Of a stretch of 60,363 bases of DNA, positions 33,009-41,439 are shown in pieces. The translations under genes and the position numbers were made by a program. The stretch spans positions 1-60,363 of the forward strand of contig SVSH01000013.1 in assembly GCA_015064395.1 (NCBI GenBank), in the 5' to 3' direction. This stretch comes from Oscillospiraceae bacterium (GTDB lineage: Bacteria > Bacillota > Clostridia > Oscillospirales > CAG-272). The notes beneath the pieces were generated by a model. It saw nothing but the letters and a program-made list of their open reading frames with translations, ran no database searches and was not told where the DNA came from. Position 1 is the stretch's first letter. Each line of letters begins with the position of its first letter.

Positions 33009-34421
33009 TTATCTGCAATAATCCTCGTAAAGAGAGACGTGATCCTTTAGGTTCTGGAGCTGATCGTATCCCTTGGCGGTGATGACAACATAGCTCTTAC
33101 CGTCTGCCGTTGTCTGCATACAGGTAGCAAGGCATGCTTGGCCCGCACCCAGCCATCCGGTCTTAGCCGCGATGATCTGACCGTGAGAGGGATTCACCTG
33201 CGTAAAGGGGCGATATTCCTCCACCACATCGCAGAAATAAGTACTCTTGAAGGTCAATCTGCCGTGTACGTCGGTAGACGTAACGTATTCCTTGGTAGAC
33301 AACAGTGCTTTTACCTGCTCGTTTGCCATAGCGGCGGCCATGATGCTGGCCATCTCTCGGCAAGTGGTCTTATGATTGGCGTCGTACAGCCCCGTTGCGT
33401 TGGCAAAGTGAGTTTTGACAAGGCCGAGCTCGCGGCACTTGGCGTTCATTTCCTCCACGAAAGCCTCGTGGGAGCCCGAGATATAGCGGGCCAACTGAAT
33501 GGATGCCGCACAGTCAGACTCGACTGCCACAGCGTACAAAAGCGCCTCAACGCTCAACTCCTCACCGGCCTTGAATCCAACGCCGGAGGCATTCTGGAGC
33601 TGCATTTCCAGGACGATATCCTCGTCCATGTTGACGTACTGCTTCAGATCCTCTGCGGTCAGCTTTTCGCAAGCCACCAAAAGGGTCATGACCTTAGTCA
33701 TGGAGGCGGGATCGATGTCCTCGTCGCCGTTGAGCTCGGCAACGATGCGGTTACTGGAAAGATCCACGACGATCGCATAGTTGGCAAATACGCCAATATC
33801 ATCCACCAAAATCTTCTTCTTGAGTTGTACGGTGTTGGAATCCTTACGCATGATGAAGGAAGGCGTTTCATCGCCGCCCACACCCGGACCGGGATCCGGA
33901 CCGATGGGAGTGGCCGCTTTGATCACAAAATTGGCCTTGGCCGCACCGTTTTCGGAATGAATACCGATCTCATATGTACCGGCGGGCAATGCGGCCAGAT
34001 ATTCTGCACGCAGCGTTACGATGGTGCTTCCCTCGCTAACGACGTAGCAGGAGGGATCGATCGTCACACCGTTGATGGTAACGTGAGAAAAATGCTCAAA
34101 CGCAGCGTTAGAGGTAAAGGTAATGGTCGCCTCGGGCTCATCGGGACTCCAGGTAGGCTGGGTTGGCGAGGGCAACATCACAGGGGGCTCCGAGGGAACG
34201 TTATCCGTGACGGGAGGCTTATCCTCTCCACTGTCAGGGGTAGAAAGCTTGCTGATCCAGTTGATGGAAAGGACGCATATGACGATCAGTAAAAAGGTAA
34301 GTAATGCAAGAATCAGGCTCCACAGCATATTCATGGGAGAGGGCTGATCCATTTGACTCACATGGTGATGCTCCTGGTGGTCATGACCGGAATGATTGGA
34401 ATTACGCTCCGGCTGTTGCAT
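33009..34421 (-). CDS. D-alanyl-D-alanine carboxypeptidase with Ig-like domain
   Basis: Membrane-anchored peptidoglycan carboxypeptidase of 470 residues. A histidine-rich cytoplasmic tail (HDHQEHHH, residues 13-20) precedes one membrane helix (32-55), a proline linker, an Ig-like X2-type domain (about 98-170) and the S11 peptidase domain (about 200-450). Catalytic Ser240 and Lys243 are in SMTK and the KTG motif is at 420-422. The second active-site motif, normally SxN, reads SDC (302-304), so the asparagine is replaced. The enzyme may still work, as some relatives vary there. Its own promoter lies at 34528; the ATG at 34421 lies 10 bases after AAAGGAG. Confidence 0.9.
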   Translation of the reverse strand: MQQPERNSNHSGHDHQEHHHVSQMDQPSPMNMLWSLILALLTFLLIVICVLSINWISKLSTPDSGEDKPPVTDNVPSEPPVMLPSPTQPTWSPDEPEATITFTSNAAFEHFSHVTINGVTIDPSCYVVSEGSTIVTLRAEYLAALPAGTYEIGIHSENGAAKANFVIKAATPIGPDPGPGVGGDETPSFIMRKDSNTVQLKKKILVDDIGVFANYAIVVDLSSNRIVAELNGDEDIDPASMTKVMTLLVACEKLTAEDLKQYVNMDEDIVLEMQLQNASGVGFKAGEELSVEALLYAVAVESDCAASIQLARYISGSHEAFVEEMNAKCRELGLVKTHFANATGLYDANHKTTCREMASIMAAAMANEQVKALLSTKEYVTSTDVHGRLTFKSTYFCDVVEEYRPFTQVNPSHGQIIAAKTGWLGAGQACLATCMQTTADGKSYVVITAKGYDQLQNLKDHVSLYEDYCR

Positions 34422-34527
34422 GATTGGTTCACAACTCCTTTCTGTGCTTCATTCGCGATGCGAACGGACGCATCATGCCGCTGATCGGCACTTCAAAAAA
34501 TGGGTATAGTTACCCCATAGATGCCTT

Positions 34528-34556
34528 ATTGTATCACAAAAGACCTCCTGTGTCAA
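34528..34556 (-). promoter_or_regulatory. Promoter of the carboxypeptidase gene
   Basis: On the minus strand TTGACA (34551-34556), 17-base spacer, TACAAT (34528-34533). Confidence 0.8.
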
Positions 34557-34709
34557 GCAAAATTTGAATAATTGTGCCATTTGCGCCCTTTTTTCGCATT
34601 TTTTGTCGAAATTCTGTCTTCCCACTCTGACAATTCCTCCACAGTTATGTGCAAGTTGCACCGGAGAATCCACCGTATTTTGTTTGCACAATTGTACAAC
34701 GTCTCCCCC

Positions 34710-34739
34710 TTGACAGAGGCAAGTCTACTATGATATAAT
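34710..34739 (+). promoter_or_regulatory. Promoter of the ior operon
   Basis: TTGACA (34710-34715), 18-base spacer, TATAAT (34734-34739). Confidence 0.8.
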
Positions 34740-34854
34740 GGAATATATTTTATTTTTGAGTTGCGAGCGCGCGTATGCCTCCTTGGCAACTTTTGCGTTT
34801 TTTTCTCTCATTCCCTTCATTTGAACGATTCACCGAAAGGACATCATATTCCCC

Positions 34855-36618
34855 ATGAAAAAACTTTTACTTGGAAACGCCGCCGTGGCCCAAGGGGCAT
34901 ACGAAGCAGGCGTGCATTTCGTTTCTTCTTATCCTGGCACGCCCAGCACTGAGATCACCGAATGTATGGCGACCTATCCCGAGGACGAGGTCTTCGTCGA
35001 GTGGGCACCCAATGAAAAGGTGGCCGCGGAAGCCGTAGTCGGTGCCTCCATCGCCGGCGGGCGCGCCATGTCCTGCTGCAAGCACGTGGGACTCAACGTT
35101 ATGGCAGATGCTCTGTTCACCATGTCCTACACCGGTGTTGGCGGCGGCGCTGTCTTTTGTGTAGCCGATGACCCCGGCATGCATTCCTCTCAAAATGAAC
35201 AGGATTCCCGCCACTACGCCAAGGCCGCCAAGATTCCCATGCTAGAGCCCTCCGACAGCAACGAATGCTTGACGTATACCAAGGCCGCTTTTGATTTGAG
35301 CGAGGCGTACGACACACCCGTTTTTCTCCGATTGACCACGCGCATCGCCCACTCCCAGTCCGTCGTTGAGGTAGGGCAGCGGGAGGAGCATGCCGTCAAG
35401 GAGTACAAGCGCAACATTCCCAAGTACGTTATGATGCCCGCCATGGCCATCGGACGCCACGTTGTCGTTGAACAGCGCACCGAAAAATTGATCGACCTTG
35501 CCAATGACTGTCCCTACAACACAGTCGAGGACAACGGTGCCGACATTGGTATCATCACCTCGGGCATTGCCTATCAATACGCAAAGGAAGCACTGGGAGA
35601 TCAAGTAAACTACTGCAAGCTGGGGTTGGTTTGGCCGCTTCCCACCACCCTGCTCTCCGATTTCTGCAAAAAATGCAAGACGGTCTACGTCATCGAAGAG
35701 CTCGATCCCTTCATCGAAGAGCACTGCCGTGCGATGGGCCTTGCCGTCATTGGCAAGGAAAAGTTCTCCCTTTTGGGCGAATACACCCCCAGCCGCATTC
35801 GCAGCGTCGTGCTGGGAAAAGAACCTCCCGCCTCGATCGTGCCGAAGGAGGCTCTTCCCTCCCGTCCTCCTGTGCTCTGCCCGGGATGTCCCCATCGTGG
35901 CACCTTTTACGTCCTGCAAAAGCTGGGGCTGACCGTCTCGGGTGACATCGGCTGTTACACGCTGGGGGCTGTGGCTCCCCTGTCCTCGCTTGACACCTGC
36001 ATCTGCATGGGGGCAGCCGTCAGTGCAGCACACGGCATGAGCAAGGTAAAGTCGCCGGAATTCAACCAAACGCTCGTTTCCGTGATCGGTGACTCAACCT
36101 TCCTACATTCAGGCGTCACCGGTCTTATGGATATGGTGTACAATCAAAGTGCCAATACCGTCATCATTCTGGACAATTCCATCACAGGCATGACGGGGCA
36201 TCAGCAAAATCCCGCCACGGGCAAGACCATTCGTGGCAAGGCTACGCGTCAGGTCGATCTGATCGAGCTGTGCCGCGCCATCGGCGTTGAGCACGTGACG
36301 GTAGCCGATCCCTTTGACGTTAAAAATTTCGAGCGCATCGTCAAGACCGAAGTGGCACGCGACGCCCTTTCCGTGATCATCGCACAGCGTCCTTGCGCGC
36401 TGCTCAAATCAGTCAAGTATGAGGGTCACTGCCGCATCACGGACAAGTGCCGCAGGTGCAAGATGTGCATGAAGCTGGGCTGTCCCGCCATCAGCATAGA
36501 CAAACAAAGTGGCAGCGTACATATCGACGCCACACAATGCAACGGTTGCGGGCTGTGCATCGGGGTCTGTCCCTTCGGCGCCATCGAAAAAGCAGATGAA
36601 GAGGAGCACGACAAATGA
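34855..36618 (+). CDS. iorA: Indolepyruvate ferredoxin oxidoreductase, alpha subunit
   Basis: Large subunit (587 residues) of the enzyme that decarboxylates aromatic 2-oxoacids (indolepyruvate, phenylpyruvate, hydroxyphenylpyruvate) to aryl-acetyl-CoA while reducing ferredoxin. N-terminal pyrimidine-binding part with SSYPGTPSTEITE near 22-35, central thiamine diphosphate part with GDSTFLHSGVTGL near 410, and a C-terminal two-cluster ferredoxin domain with CRRCKMCMKLGCP and CNGCGLCIGVCP. Length and domain order match IorA. The stop overlaps the iorB ATG (ATGA). Confidence 0.96.
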   Translation: MKKLLLGNAAVAQGAYEAGVHFVSSYPGTPSTEITECMATYPEDEVFVEWAPNEKVAAEAVVGASIAGGRAMSCCKHVGLNVMADALFTMSYTGVGGGAVFCVADDPGMHSSQNEQDSRHYAKAAKIPMLEPSDSNECLTYTKAAFDLSEAYDTPVFLRLTTRIAHSQSVVEVGQREEHAVKEYKRNIPKYVMMPAMAIGRHVVVEQRTEKLIDLANDCPYNTVEDNGADIGIITSGIAYQYAKEALGDQVNYCKLGLVWPLPTTLLSDFCKKCKTVYVIEELDPFIEEHCRAMGLAVIGKEKFSLLGEYTPSRIRSVVLGKEPPASIVPKEALPSRPPVLCPGCPHRGTFYVLQKLGLTVSGDIGCYTLGAVAPLSSLDTCICMGAAVSAAHGMSKVKSPEFNQTLVSVIGDSTFLHSGVTGLMDMVYNQSANTVIILDNSITGMTGHQQNPATGKTIRGKATRQVDLIELCRAIGVEHVTVADPFDVKNFERIVKTEVARDALSVIIAQRPCALLKSVKYEGHCRITDKCRRCKMCMKLGCPAISIDKQSGSVHIDATQCNGCGLCIGVCPFGAIEKADEEEHDK

Positions 36619-37193
36619 ATCATACCACCAATATTATGATCGTCGGCGTAGGCGGACAGGGGACCCTGCTGGCCAGCCGCATTTTAGGCAACGTCGCCCT
36701 TTCCCTAGGGCTTGACGTCAAGGTCTCCGAGGTTCACGGTATGAGCCAGCGCGGCGGCAGTGTCGTCACCTACGTCAAATACGGGGATACGGTGCATTCC
36801 CCCATCATTGATCGCGGGGAGGCAGATATTATTTTAGCCTTTGAGCTGTTGGAGGCCTACCGTGCCCTGCCCTGGCTCAAGACGGGGGGGAAGTTGATTG
36901 TGAACGATCAAAGGATCAATCCTATGCCTGTCATTACGGGGGCTACCGACTATCCTGATCGCATCGCACAGACGCTGACCGAATGTGCGGATACCACCGT
37001 GCTTGATGCACTTGCTTTGGCTGCCCGTGCCGGCAATATCAAGGCTGTCAACGTCGTTCTCATCGGCGTGATGGCGCAGAATACCGGTATCCCTTACGAA
37101 GTGTGGGTACAGGCCATCCAAGGGACTGTACCACCGAAATTCCTTGAGATCAACATGAGAGCATTTGATCTCGGCTATCACCACAAAAAATAA
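36615..37193 (+). CDS. iorB: Indolepyruvate ferredoxin oxidoreductase, beta subunit
   Basis: Gamma-type subunit of 192 residues that completes IorA. It contains VGVGGQGTLLASRILG near 10-25 (nucleotide-like loop) and VHGMSQRGGSVVTYVKYG near 42, both typical of 2-oxoacid:ferredoxin oxidoreductase gamma subunits. It is translationally coupled to iorA and followed 38 bases later by the CoA ligase. Confidence 0.95.
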   Translation: MNHTTNIMIVGVGGQGTLLASRILGNVALSLGLDVKVSEVHGMSQRGGSVVTYVKYGDTVHSPIIDRGEADIILAFELLEAYRALPWLKTGGKLIVNDQRINPMPVITGATDYPDRIAQTLTECADTTVLDALALAARAGNIKAVNVVLIGVMAQNTGIPYEVWVQAIQGTVPPKFLEINMRAFDLGYHHKK

Positions 37194-37231
37194 TCTAACC
37201 TGTTATCCCTTACGAAAGGAAGTGTCGCCCT

Positions 37232-38542
37232 ATGGCAATCCGAACCCCCGAGATCGAGTGTATGCCACGCGATCAGATCAAACAACTGCAGGACGAGCGT
37301 CTTGTCGCCCAGGTCAAGCGTATGTACGAGCGCGTCGAGTGCTTCCGTCTCCGCATGGACAAGGCGGGGCTGACCCCCGGAGATATCCATGGAACGGAGG
37401 ATCTGCATCGCCTCCCCTTCTCCTACAAGAGCGACCTGCGCGACTATTACCCTTACGGTCTGTTCGCCGAGCCTATGCAAAACATCGCCCGCGTTCACGC
37501 CTCGTCGGGTACGACGGGTAAGCGAATTGTGGTCGGCTATACCAAAAACGATCTTGATCTATGGGCCGAGTGCGTTGCTCGCATGATGAACGGTCTTGGA
37601 CTGGACGAAAAAGATTTCGTTCAGGTCTCCTACGGCTACGGACTGTTTACCGGTGGACTCGGTGCGCACGGAGGCGCGGAGAGGATCGGCGCGACCGTCA
37701 TCCCCACCTCATCAGGCAATACCGCCCTTCAGATTCAAACGATGATCGACTTCGGCTCGACCGCACTTTGCTGTACGCCCTCTTATGCCATGTACCTGGG
37801 CGAGGAGATCGAGCGAATGGGCGTCAAGGATCAGCTCAAGCTCAAGGTGGCCATTCTGGGTGCTGAACCCTGGTCGGAGGATATGCGACTCAAGATCGAG
37901 CAGGCACTGGGCGTCAAGGCATACGACATTTACGGTCTTTCCGAAATTCTCGGCCCCGGCGTATCGGGTGAGTGCGAGTATCAATGCGGCATGCACGTAT
38001 GGGAGGATCATTTCATTCCCGAGATCATCGATCCCGACACAGGCGAGGTACTGCCCATCGGGGCGACGGGTGAATTGGTGTTCACCACCATCACCAAGGA
38101 GGGCTTCCCTCTCATCCGCTACCGCACCCGTGACATCTGCACCCTGACCGACGAGCCCTGTGCCTGCGGCAGAACGCATATCCGTATGCGCAAGCCCTCG
38201 GGACGCACCGACGATATGCTCATCATCCGGGGCGTTAACGTCTTCCCGTCGCAAATTGAGGAGGTCCTGCTCCGCGTCTGCGGCAATGAGATCACCCCCA
38301 ACTATCAGATCGTGGTCGATCGCGTCAACAACAACGACACCTTCGACGTCAACGTCGAGATGAGCGAAGCCTTCTTCACCGACGACGTCAAGTCGATTGA
38401 GCGGATGGAACGCACCATCACCGAGGGCCTTCGCTCTATGCTGGGCATCGGCGCCAAGGTACATCTGGTCAACCCAAAGTCCATCATCCGCTCCGAGGGT
38501 AAGGCCAAACGCGTCATCGATCACCGCAAGGGCAAAATTTAA
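37232..38542 (+). CDS. paaK: Phenylacetate-CoA ligase
   Basis: AMP-forming aryl-acetate CoA ligase of 436 residues. The ATP-binding loop is SSGTTGKRIVVGYT near residue 91, then YGLSEILGPGVSGEC near 232 and YRTRDIC near 298, and the C-terminal PaaK domain with RTDDMLIIRGVNVFPSQIE. In the degradative direction it activates phenylacetate; next to IorAB it more likely runs backward, turning aryl-acetyl-CoA into the free acid with ATP formation. That direction is inference. Confidence 0.95.
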   Translation: MAIRTPEIECMPRDQIKQLQDERLVAQVKRMYERVECFRLRMDKAGLTPGDIHGTEDLHRLPFSYKSDLRDYYPYGLFAEPMQNIARVHASSGTTGKRIVVGYTKNDLDLWAECVARMMNGLGLDEKDFVQVSYGYGLFTGGLGAHGGAERIGATVIPTSSGNTALQIQTMIDFGSTALCCTPSYAMYLGEEIERMGVKDQLKLKVAILGAEPWSEDMRLKIEQALGVKAYDIYGLSEILGPGVSGECEYQCGMHVWEDHFIPEIIDPDTGEVLPIGATGELVFTTITKEGFPLIRYRTRDICTLTDEPCACGRTHIRMRKPSGRTDDMLIIRGVNVFPSQIEEVLLRVCGNEITPNYQIVVDRVNNNDTFDVNVEMSEAFFTDDVKSIERMERTITEGLRSMLGIGAKVHLVNPKSIIRSEGKAKRVIDHRKGKI

Positions 38543-38565
38543 GGCACTGAAAGGAGATTACCATT

Positions 38566-39000
38566 ATGATGACCGTCAGACAGCTTTCTGTCTTTCTTGA
38601 AAACAAACCCGGCAGGCTTTGCAGTGCCACCGACATTTTGGCACGCGAGGGCATCAATCTCAACGCGCTGACCGTGGCAGATACCGCCGAGTTCGGCATT
38701 CTCCGCCTGATCGTGGATCAGCCCGACCGCGCCCGCGAGGTACTGATGAACGAGGGCATCGTCGTGCGTATCAGCGAAGTTTTGGCCATCGCCATGGACG
38801 ACGCCCCCGGCGGTGCCGTCGGTATCCTTCACCTCTTGTCCGAGGCGGGACTGAATATTGAATATATGTACGCCTGCGTCGGAAAACAGACCGGAAAGGC
38901 GATCATGATTGTCCGCACCGACGACATCGATCTTGCCGAGCAGATCTTACGTCGGGGCGGATACGGTGAGATCAATCCCGCCGACGTTTACCGCCTGTAA
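38566..39000 (+). CDS. ACT-domain protein
   Basis: Small protein of 144 residues made of two ACT domains, beginning RQLSVFLENKPGRL and with a second LHLLSEAGLNIEYMYA near 88. ACT domains bind amino acids and regulate enzymes. This one sits between paaK and the aminotransferase, as in many anaerobes with the aryl-pyruvate pathway, and probably senses aromatic amino acids; the partner enzyme is not known. It starts after AAAGGAG and stands 10 bases before the aminotransferase gene. Confidence 0.88.
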   Translation: MMTVRQLSVFLENKPGRLCSATDILAREGINLNALTVADTAEFGILRLIVDQPDRAREVLMNEGIVVRISEVLAIAMDDAPGGAVGILHLLSEAGLNIEYMYACVGKQTGKAIMIVRTDDIDLAEQILRRGGYGEINPADVYRL

Positions 39001-39010
39001 GGAGAGTGCT

Positions 39011-40204
39011 ATGGACTACACGATTTCCAACCGAATGAGTCACTTACGCGGCTCTGCCATTCGTGAGATCTTCAAATACGCCGCCGATCCTGCCGTTATC
39101 TCGCTGGCGGGCGGCAATCCCAACCCCGAGCTGTTCCCCGGCGAAGCACTCGCCGATATTGCCGCCGAGGTGCTGCGCGACCAGCCCGTCACCGCCCTGC
39201 AATACGGCATCACCGAGGGATACACCCCTTTGCGCGAGGCGATCCGCGCGCGCCTTGCCCGTGTGGAGAGCATCGGTACCGAAAATGACGACGTTATCGT
39301 CACGTCGGGCGGTCAGCAAGGCATTGAGCTTGCGACCAAGTGCCTCATCAACGAGGGCGATACCGTCATTGTCGAGGAGCCCAGCTTCATCGGCGCGACC
39401 AACGCCTTCCGTTCCTACGGGGCGCATCTGGCAGGCGTCCCGGTGAGAGAGGACGGTATAGACCTGGACGAGCTTGAGCGTGTGATCGCCAAAAACCGAA
39501 ACGTCAAGCTCATCTATACCATTCCCACCTTCCAAAATCCGATGGGTGTGACCATGAGCGTGGACAAACGCCGTCGCCTGTATCAGATCGCACTGAACAA
39601 TAATCTTTTGATCCTGGAGGACAACCCATACGGTGAGTTGACCTTTGACGGTGTGAAGGTACCCACTATTAAGTCGATGGACACCGAGGGCATCGTGCTG
39701 TACAGCGGCTCCTTCTCCAAGATCTTGGCCCCGGGACTCCGCCTTGGATTTATGTGCGCGCCCCGCACCATTGTTCAAAAGATGGTCGTTGCCAAGCAGA
39801 TCTCGGACGTGCATACCCCCATGCTGACCCAGCTGGTTGCCACCGAGTATATGAAGCGGTATGATCTGGACGCCCTGATCGTTAAGATGCGCCAAAATTA
39901 CGCCCATAAGTGCAAAACCATGCTCGACGCAATGGATGAGTTCTTCCCCACCGACGTCACTTACACCCGTCCGGGCGGCGGCCTGTTCATCTGGTGCGAT
40001 CTCGGACACGGGCTGGATACGCTGACGCTGTCCAAGCAGGCCATTGAGCAAAAGGTGGTCTACGTCCCCGGCAACACCTTTATGGTGGATATGGACCGCC
40101 CCACCTCTGCCCTGCGCCTGAATTATTCGACCATGTCGGACGAAAAGATCGTCGAGGGCATTCGCCGTCTGGGTATTGTGTTTAGCGCGGCATTAGGACA
40201 ATAG
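39011..40204 (+). CDS. PLP-dependent aminotransferase (aromatic type)
   Basis: Class I/II aminotransferase of 397 residues similar to MocR-type 2-aminoadipate and aromatic aminotransferases. Features: SLAGGNPNPELFP near residue 33, QYGITEGYTPLRE near 64, TSGGQQGIELATK near 98, and the pyridoxal lysine in YSGSFSKILAPGLRLGF near 235-251. It likely makes the aryl-pyruvates used by IorAB. The ATG at 39011 has AGGAGAG upstream; the frame is open further upstream but only antiphase with the ACT gene. Last gene of the operon, terminator at 40211. Confidence 0.92.
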   Translation: MDYTISNRMSHLRGSAIREIFKYAADPAVISLAGGNPNPELFPGEALADIAAEVLRDQPVTALQYGITEGYTPLREAIRARLARVESIGTENDDVIVTSGGQQGIELATKCLINEGDTVIVEEPSFIGATNAFRSYGAHLAGVPVREDGIDLDELERVIAKNRNVKLIYTIPTFQNPMGVTMSVDKRRRLYQIALNNNLLILEDNPYGELTFDGVKVPTIKSMDTEGIVLYSGSFSKILAPGLRLGFMCAPRTIVQKMVVAKQISDVHTPMLTQLVATEYMKRYDLDALIVKMRQNYAHKCKTMLDAMDEFFPTDVTYTRPGGGLFIWCDLGHGLDTLTLSKQAIEQKVVYVPGNTFMVDMDRPTSALRLNYSTMSDEKIVEGIRRLGIVFSAALGQ

Positions 40205-40210
40205 TATTCT

Positions 40211-40241
40211 ACGGCGGCATGGCTTTTTGCCGCCGTTTTTC
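40211..40241 (+). terminator. Terminator of the ior operon
   Basis: ACGGCGGCA / TGCCGCCGT hairpin followed by TTTTT. Confidence 0.9.
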
Positions 40242-40302
40242 CTTACATGGCGCCGCTGTCAGGCGCTCCGAGAAAAAAATTCATTTTTTTTGAAAAAAGG
40301 TA

Positions 40303-40330
40303 TTGACATTTGACAAAAAAGTGATATAAT
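40303..40330 (+). promoter_or_regulatory. tRNA-Leu promoter
   Basis: TTGACA (40303-40308), 16-base spacer, TATAAT (40325-40330), 35 bases upstream of the tRNA. Confidence 0.8.
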
Positions 40331-40364
40331 AGTCACGTTGCGAAACCGCAGCGCAACATCGGAT

Positions 40365-40451
40365 GCGGGCTTGGCGGAATTGGCAGACGCGTAAGATTCA
40401 GGTTCTTATGATCGCAAGGTTGTGGAGGTTCAAGTCCTCTAGCCCGCACCA
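40365..40451 (+). tRNA. tRNA-Leu (CAG)
   Basis: Folds as a class II tRNA: acceptor GCGGGCT / AGCCCGC, D-arm with AATTGGCAGAC, anticodon stem TAAGA / TCTTA enclosing TTCAGGT (anticodon CAG), a long variable arm, and T-loop TTCAAGT. The 3' ACCA is encoded. Confidence 0.95.
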
Positions 40452-40490
40452 AAAAGAGAAGGTACATCTAGAGATGTGCCTTCTCTTTTT
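40451..40490 (+). terminator. tRNA-Leu terminator
   Basis: AAAAAGAGAAGG...GATG-type long hairpin: AGAGAAGGTACATC pairs with GATGTGCCTTCTCT, followed by TTTTT. Confidence 0.85.
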
Positions 40491-40578
40491 GCTATGGCTA
40501 TTGGCTCGAAGAACCTCCTGCAAGTTGCAACGAGGCTATGGACGCTTGCCCGTATGACGCGCAACTTGCTGCCCTGCT

Positions 40579-40618
40579 TGCAGGGCGGTTCAAGTCCTCT
40601 GGCACCTCGCAAAAGACT
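40579..40618 (+). other. tRNA 3'-arm remnant
   Basis: The segment GGTTCAAGTCCTCTGGCACC (40588-40607) repeats the T-arm and part of the acceptor strand of the tRNA-Leu just upstream (GGTTCAAGTCCTCT is identical). No complete cloverleaf can be drawn, so it looks like a leftover of a deleted tRNA. Confidence 0.5.
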
Positions 40619-40621
40619 TTC

Positions 40622-40650
40622 TTGCATTTTCCCTTCTCATATGCTATAAT
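40622..40650 (+). promoter_or_regulatory. Promoter of the small membrane protein gene
   Basis: TTGCAT (40622-40627), 17-base spacer, TATAAT (40645-40650). Confidence 0.65.
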
Positions 40651-40677
40651 GGTTACATCAAGCAAAAGGAGGCCGCC

Positions 40678-41229
40678 ATGCCCGACACTTCGCTGTTTCA
40701 AGATTTGGAATCCAACAAGCAAACCCTCAGCAAGGCAAGCATCCGCGAGGCTCTTTTGGCAGAGACCAAATTTCACCTGGGATGGAACGTGTTTGCCGGC
40801 GTAACCTTTCTGATTTTGGCGATTACTTTGATCGTGGTTATTGTGCGTAATTTTTACCTACCTGCGCTGCTAGTTGCTATATTCTTATTGGTTATGGTGG
40901 GATATTTTACCTATGCCGGCATCCAAGGCGTAAAAGAGTATTCTGCCCTGAACAATGGCGCTTTTTGCGTGAAGATAGATACACTCGCAAGCAAAAAGTC
41001 CGTCGACCGTTCGGATCGGAGGGTTAGTAGCTATCATTTTCATGTGGAGGACATTTTCGTTTTTGAAAGCGGTCTTCGCTTCGTGCGAAACCGTGTCACA
41101 CCCATGCAAAAAGACTTGACGAGTGGCGCCAGCGTTGGCGACGTATACTACCTCGTCCTTTTGGATCACAAGCCGGACAAGCCCCGTTACATCTACAACA
41201 CAAAATCCTTTGAATATAGGGAAAGATAA
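40678..41229 (+). CDS. Small membrane protein of unknown function
   Basis: Protein of 183 residues, not recognised. A helical, charged N-terminus (about 1-35) is followed by two adjacent membrane helices (about 37-57 and 60-81) and a soluble C-terminal domain of about 100 residues that is probably beta-rich, with YHFHVEDIFVFESG and GDVYYLVLLDHKPDKPRYIYN. Both ends of the hairpin are predicted on the same side of the membrane. Own promoter, GGAGG site before ATG 40678, and terminator at 41243, so it is a single-gene unit. Confidence 0.8.
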   Translation: MPDTSLFQDLESNKQTLSKASIREALLAETKFHLGWNVFAGVTFLILAITLIVVIVRNFYLPALLVAIFLLVMVGYFTYAGIQGVKEYSALNNGAFCVKIDTLASKKSVDRSDRRVSSYHFHVEDIFVFESGLRFVRNRVTPMQKDLTSGASVGDVYYLVLLDHKPDKPRYIYNTKSFEYRER

Positions 41230-41242
41230 ATATCAGGAGAAC

Positions 41243-41271
41243 GCCGACCGGAGGGTCGGCTTCTTTTTTAT
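41243..41271 (+). terminator. Terminator
   Basis: GCCGACC / GGTCGGC hairpin followed by TTCTTTTTT. Confidence 0.85.
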
Positions 41272-41354
41272 CATCGATTTGGCAATTTGTACAATTCATT
41301 GCATCATGTTCTGTTCATTTTAGCAGAATTGGACAATAAAAGGCAAAAAACACA

Positions 41355-41383
41355 TTGACATTACATTCACTCGATGATATAAT
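41355..41383 (+). promoter_or_regulatory. malQ promoter
   Basis: TTGACA (41355-41360), 17-base spacer, TATAAT (41378-41383). Confidence 0.8.
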
Positions 41384-41439
41384 ATCTCGGAGAGCGTTTG
41401 TTCTCATTGCATCATATTTATCTATAAGGAGTGCTTGCT

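Larger units (their letters stand above)
34422..34854. other. 433-base divergent intergenic region
   Basis: Holds the carboxypeptidase promoter (34528-34556) and the ior operon promoter (34710-34739). The A/T-rich middle (34557-34700) holds no gene or recognised RNA that I can support. Confidence 0.6.
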
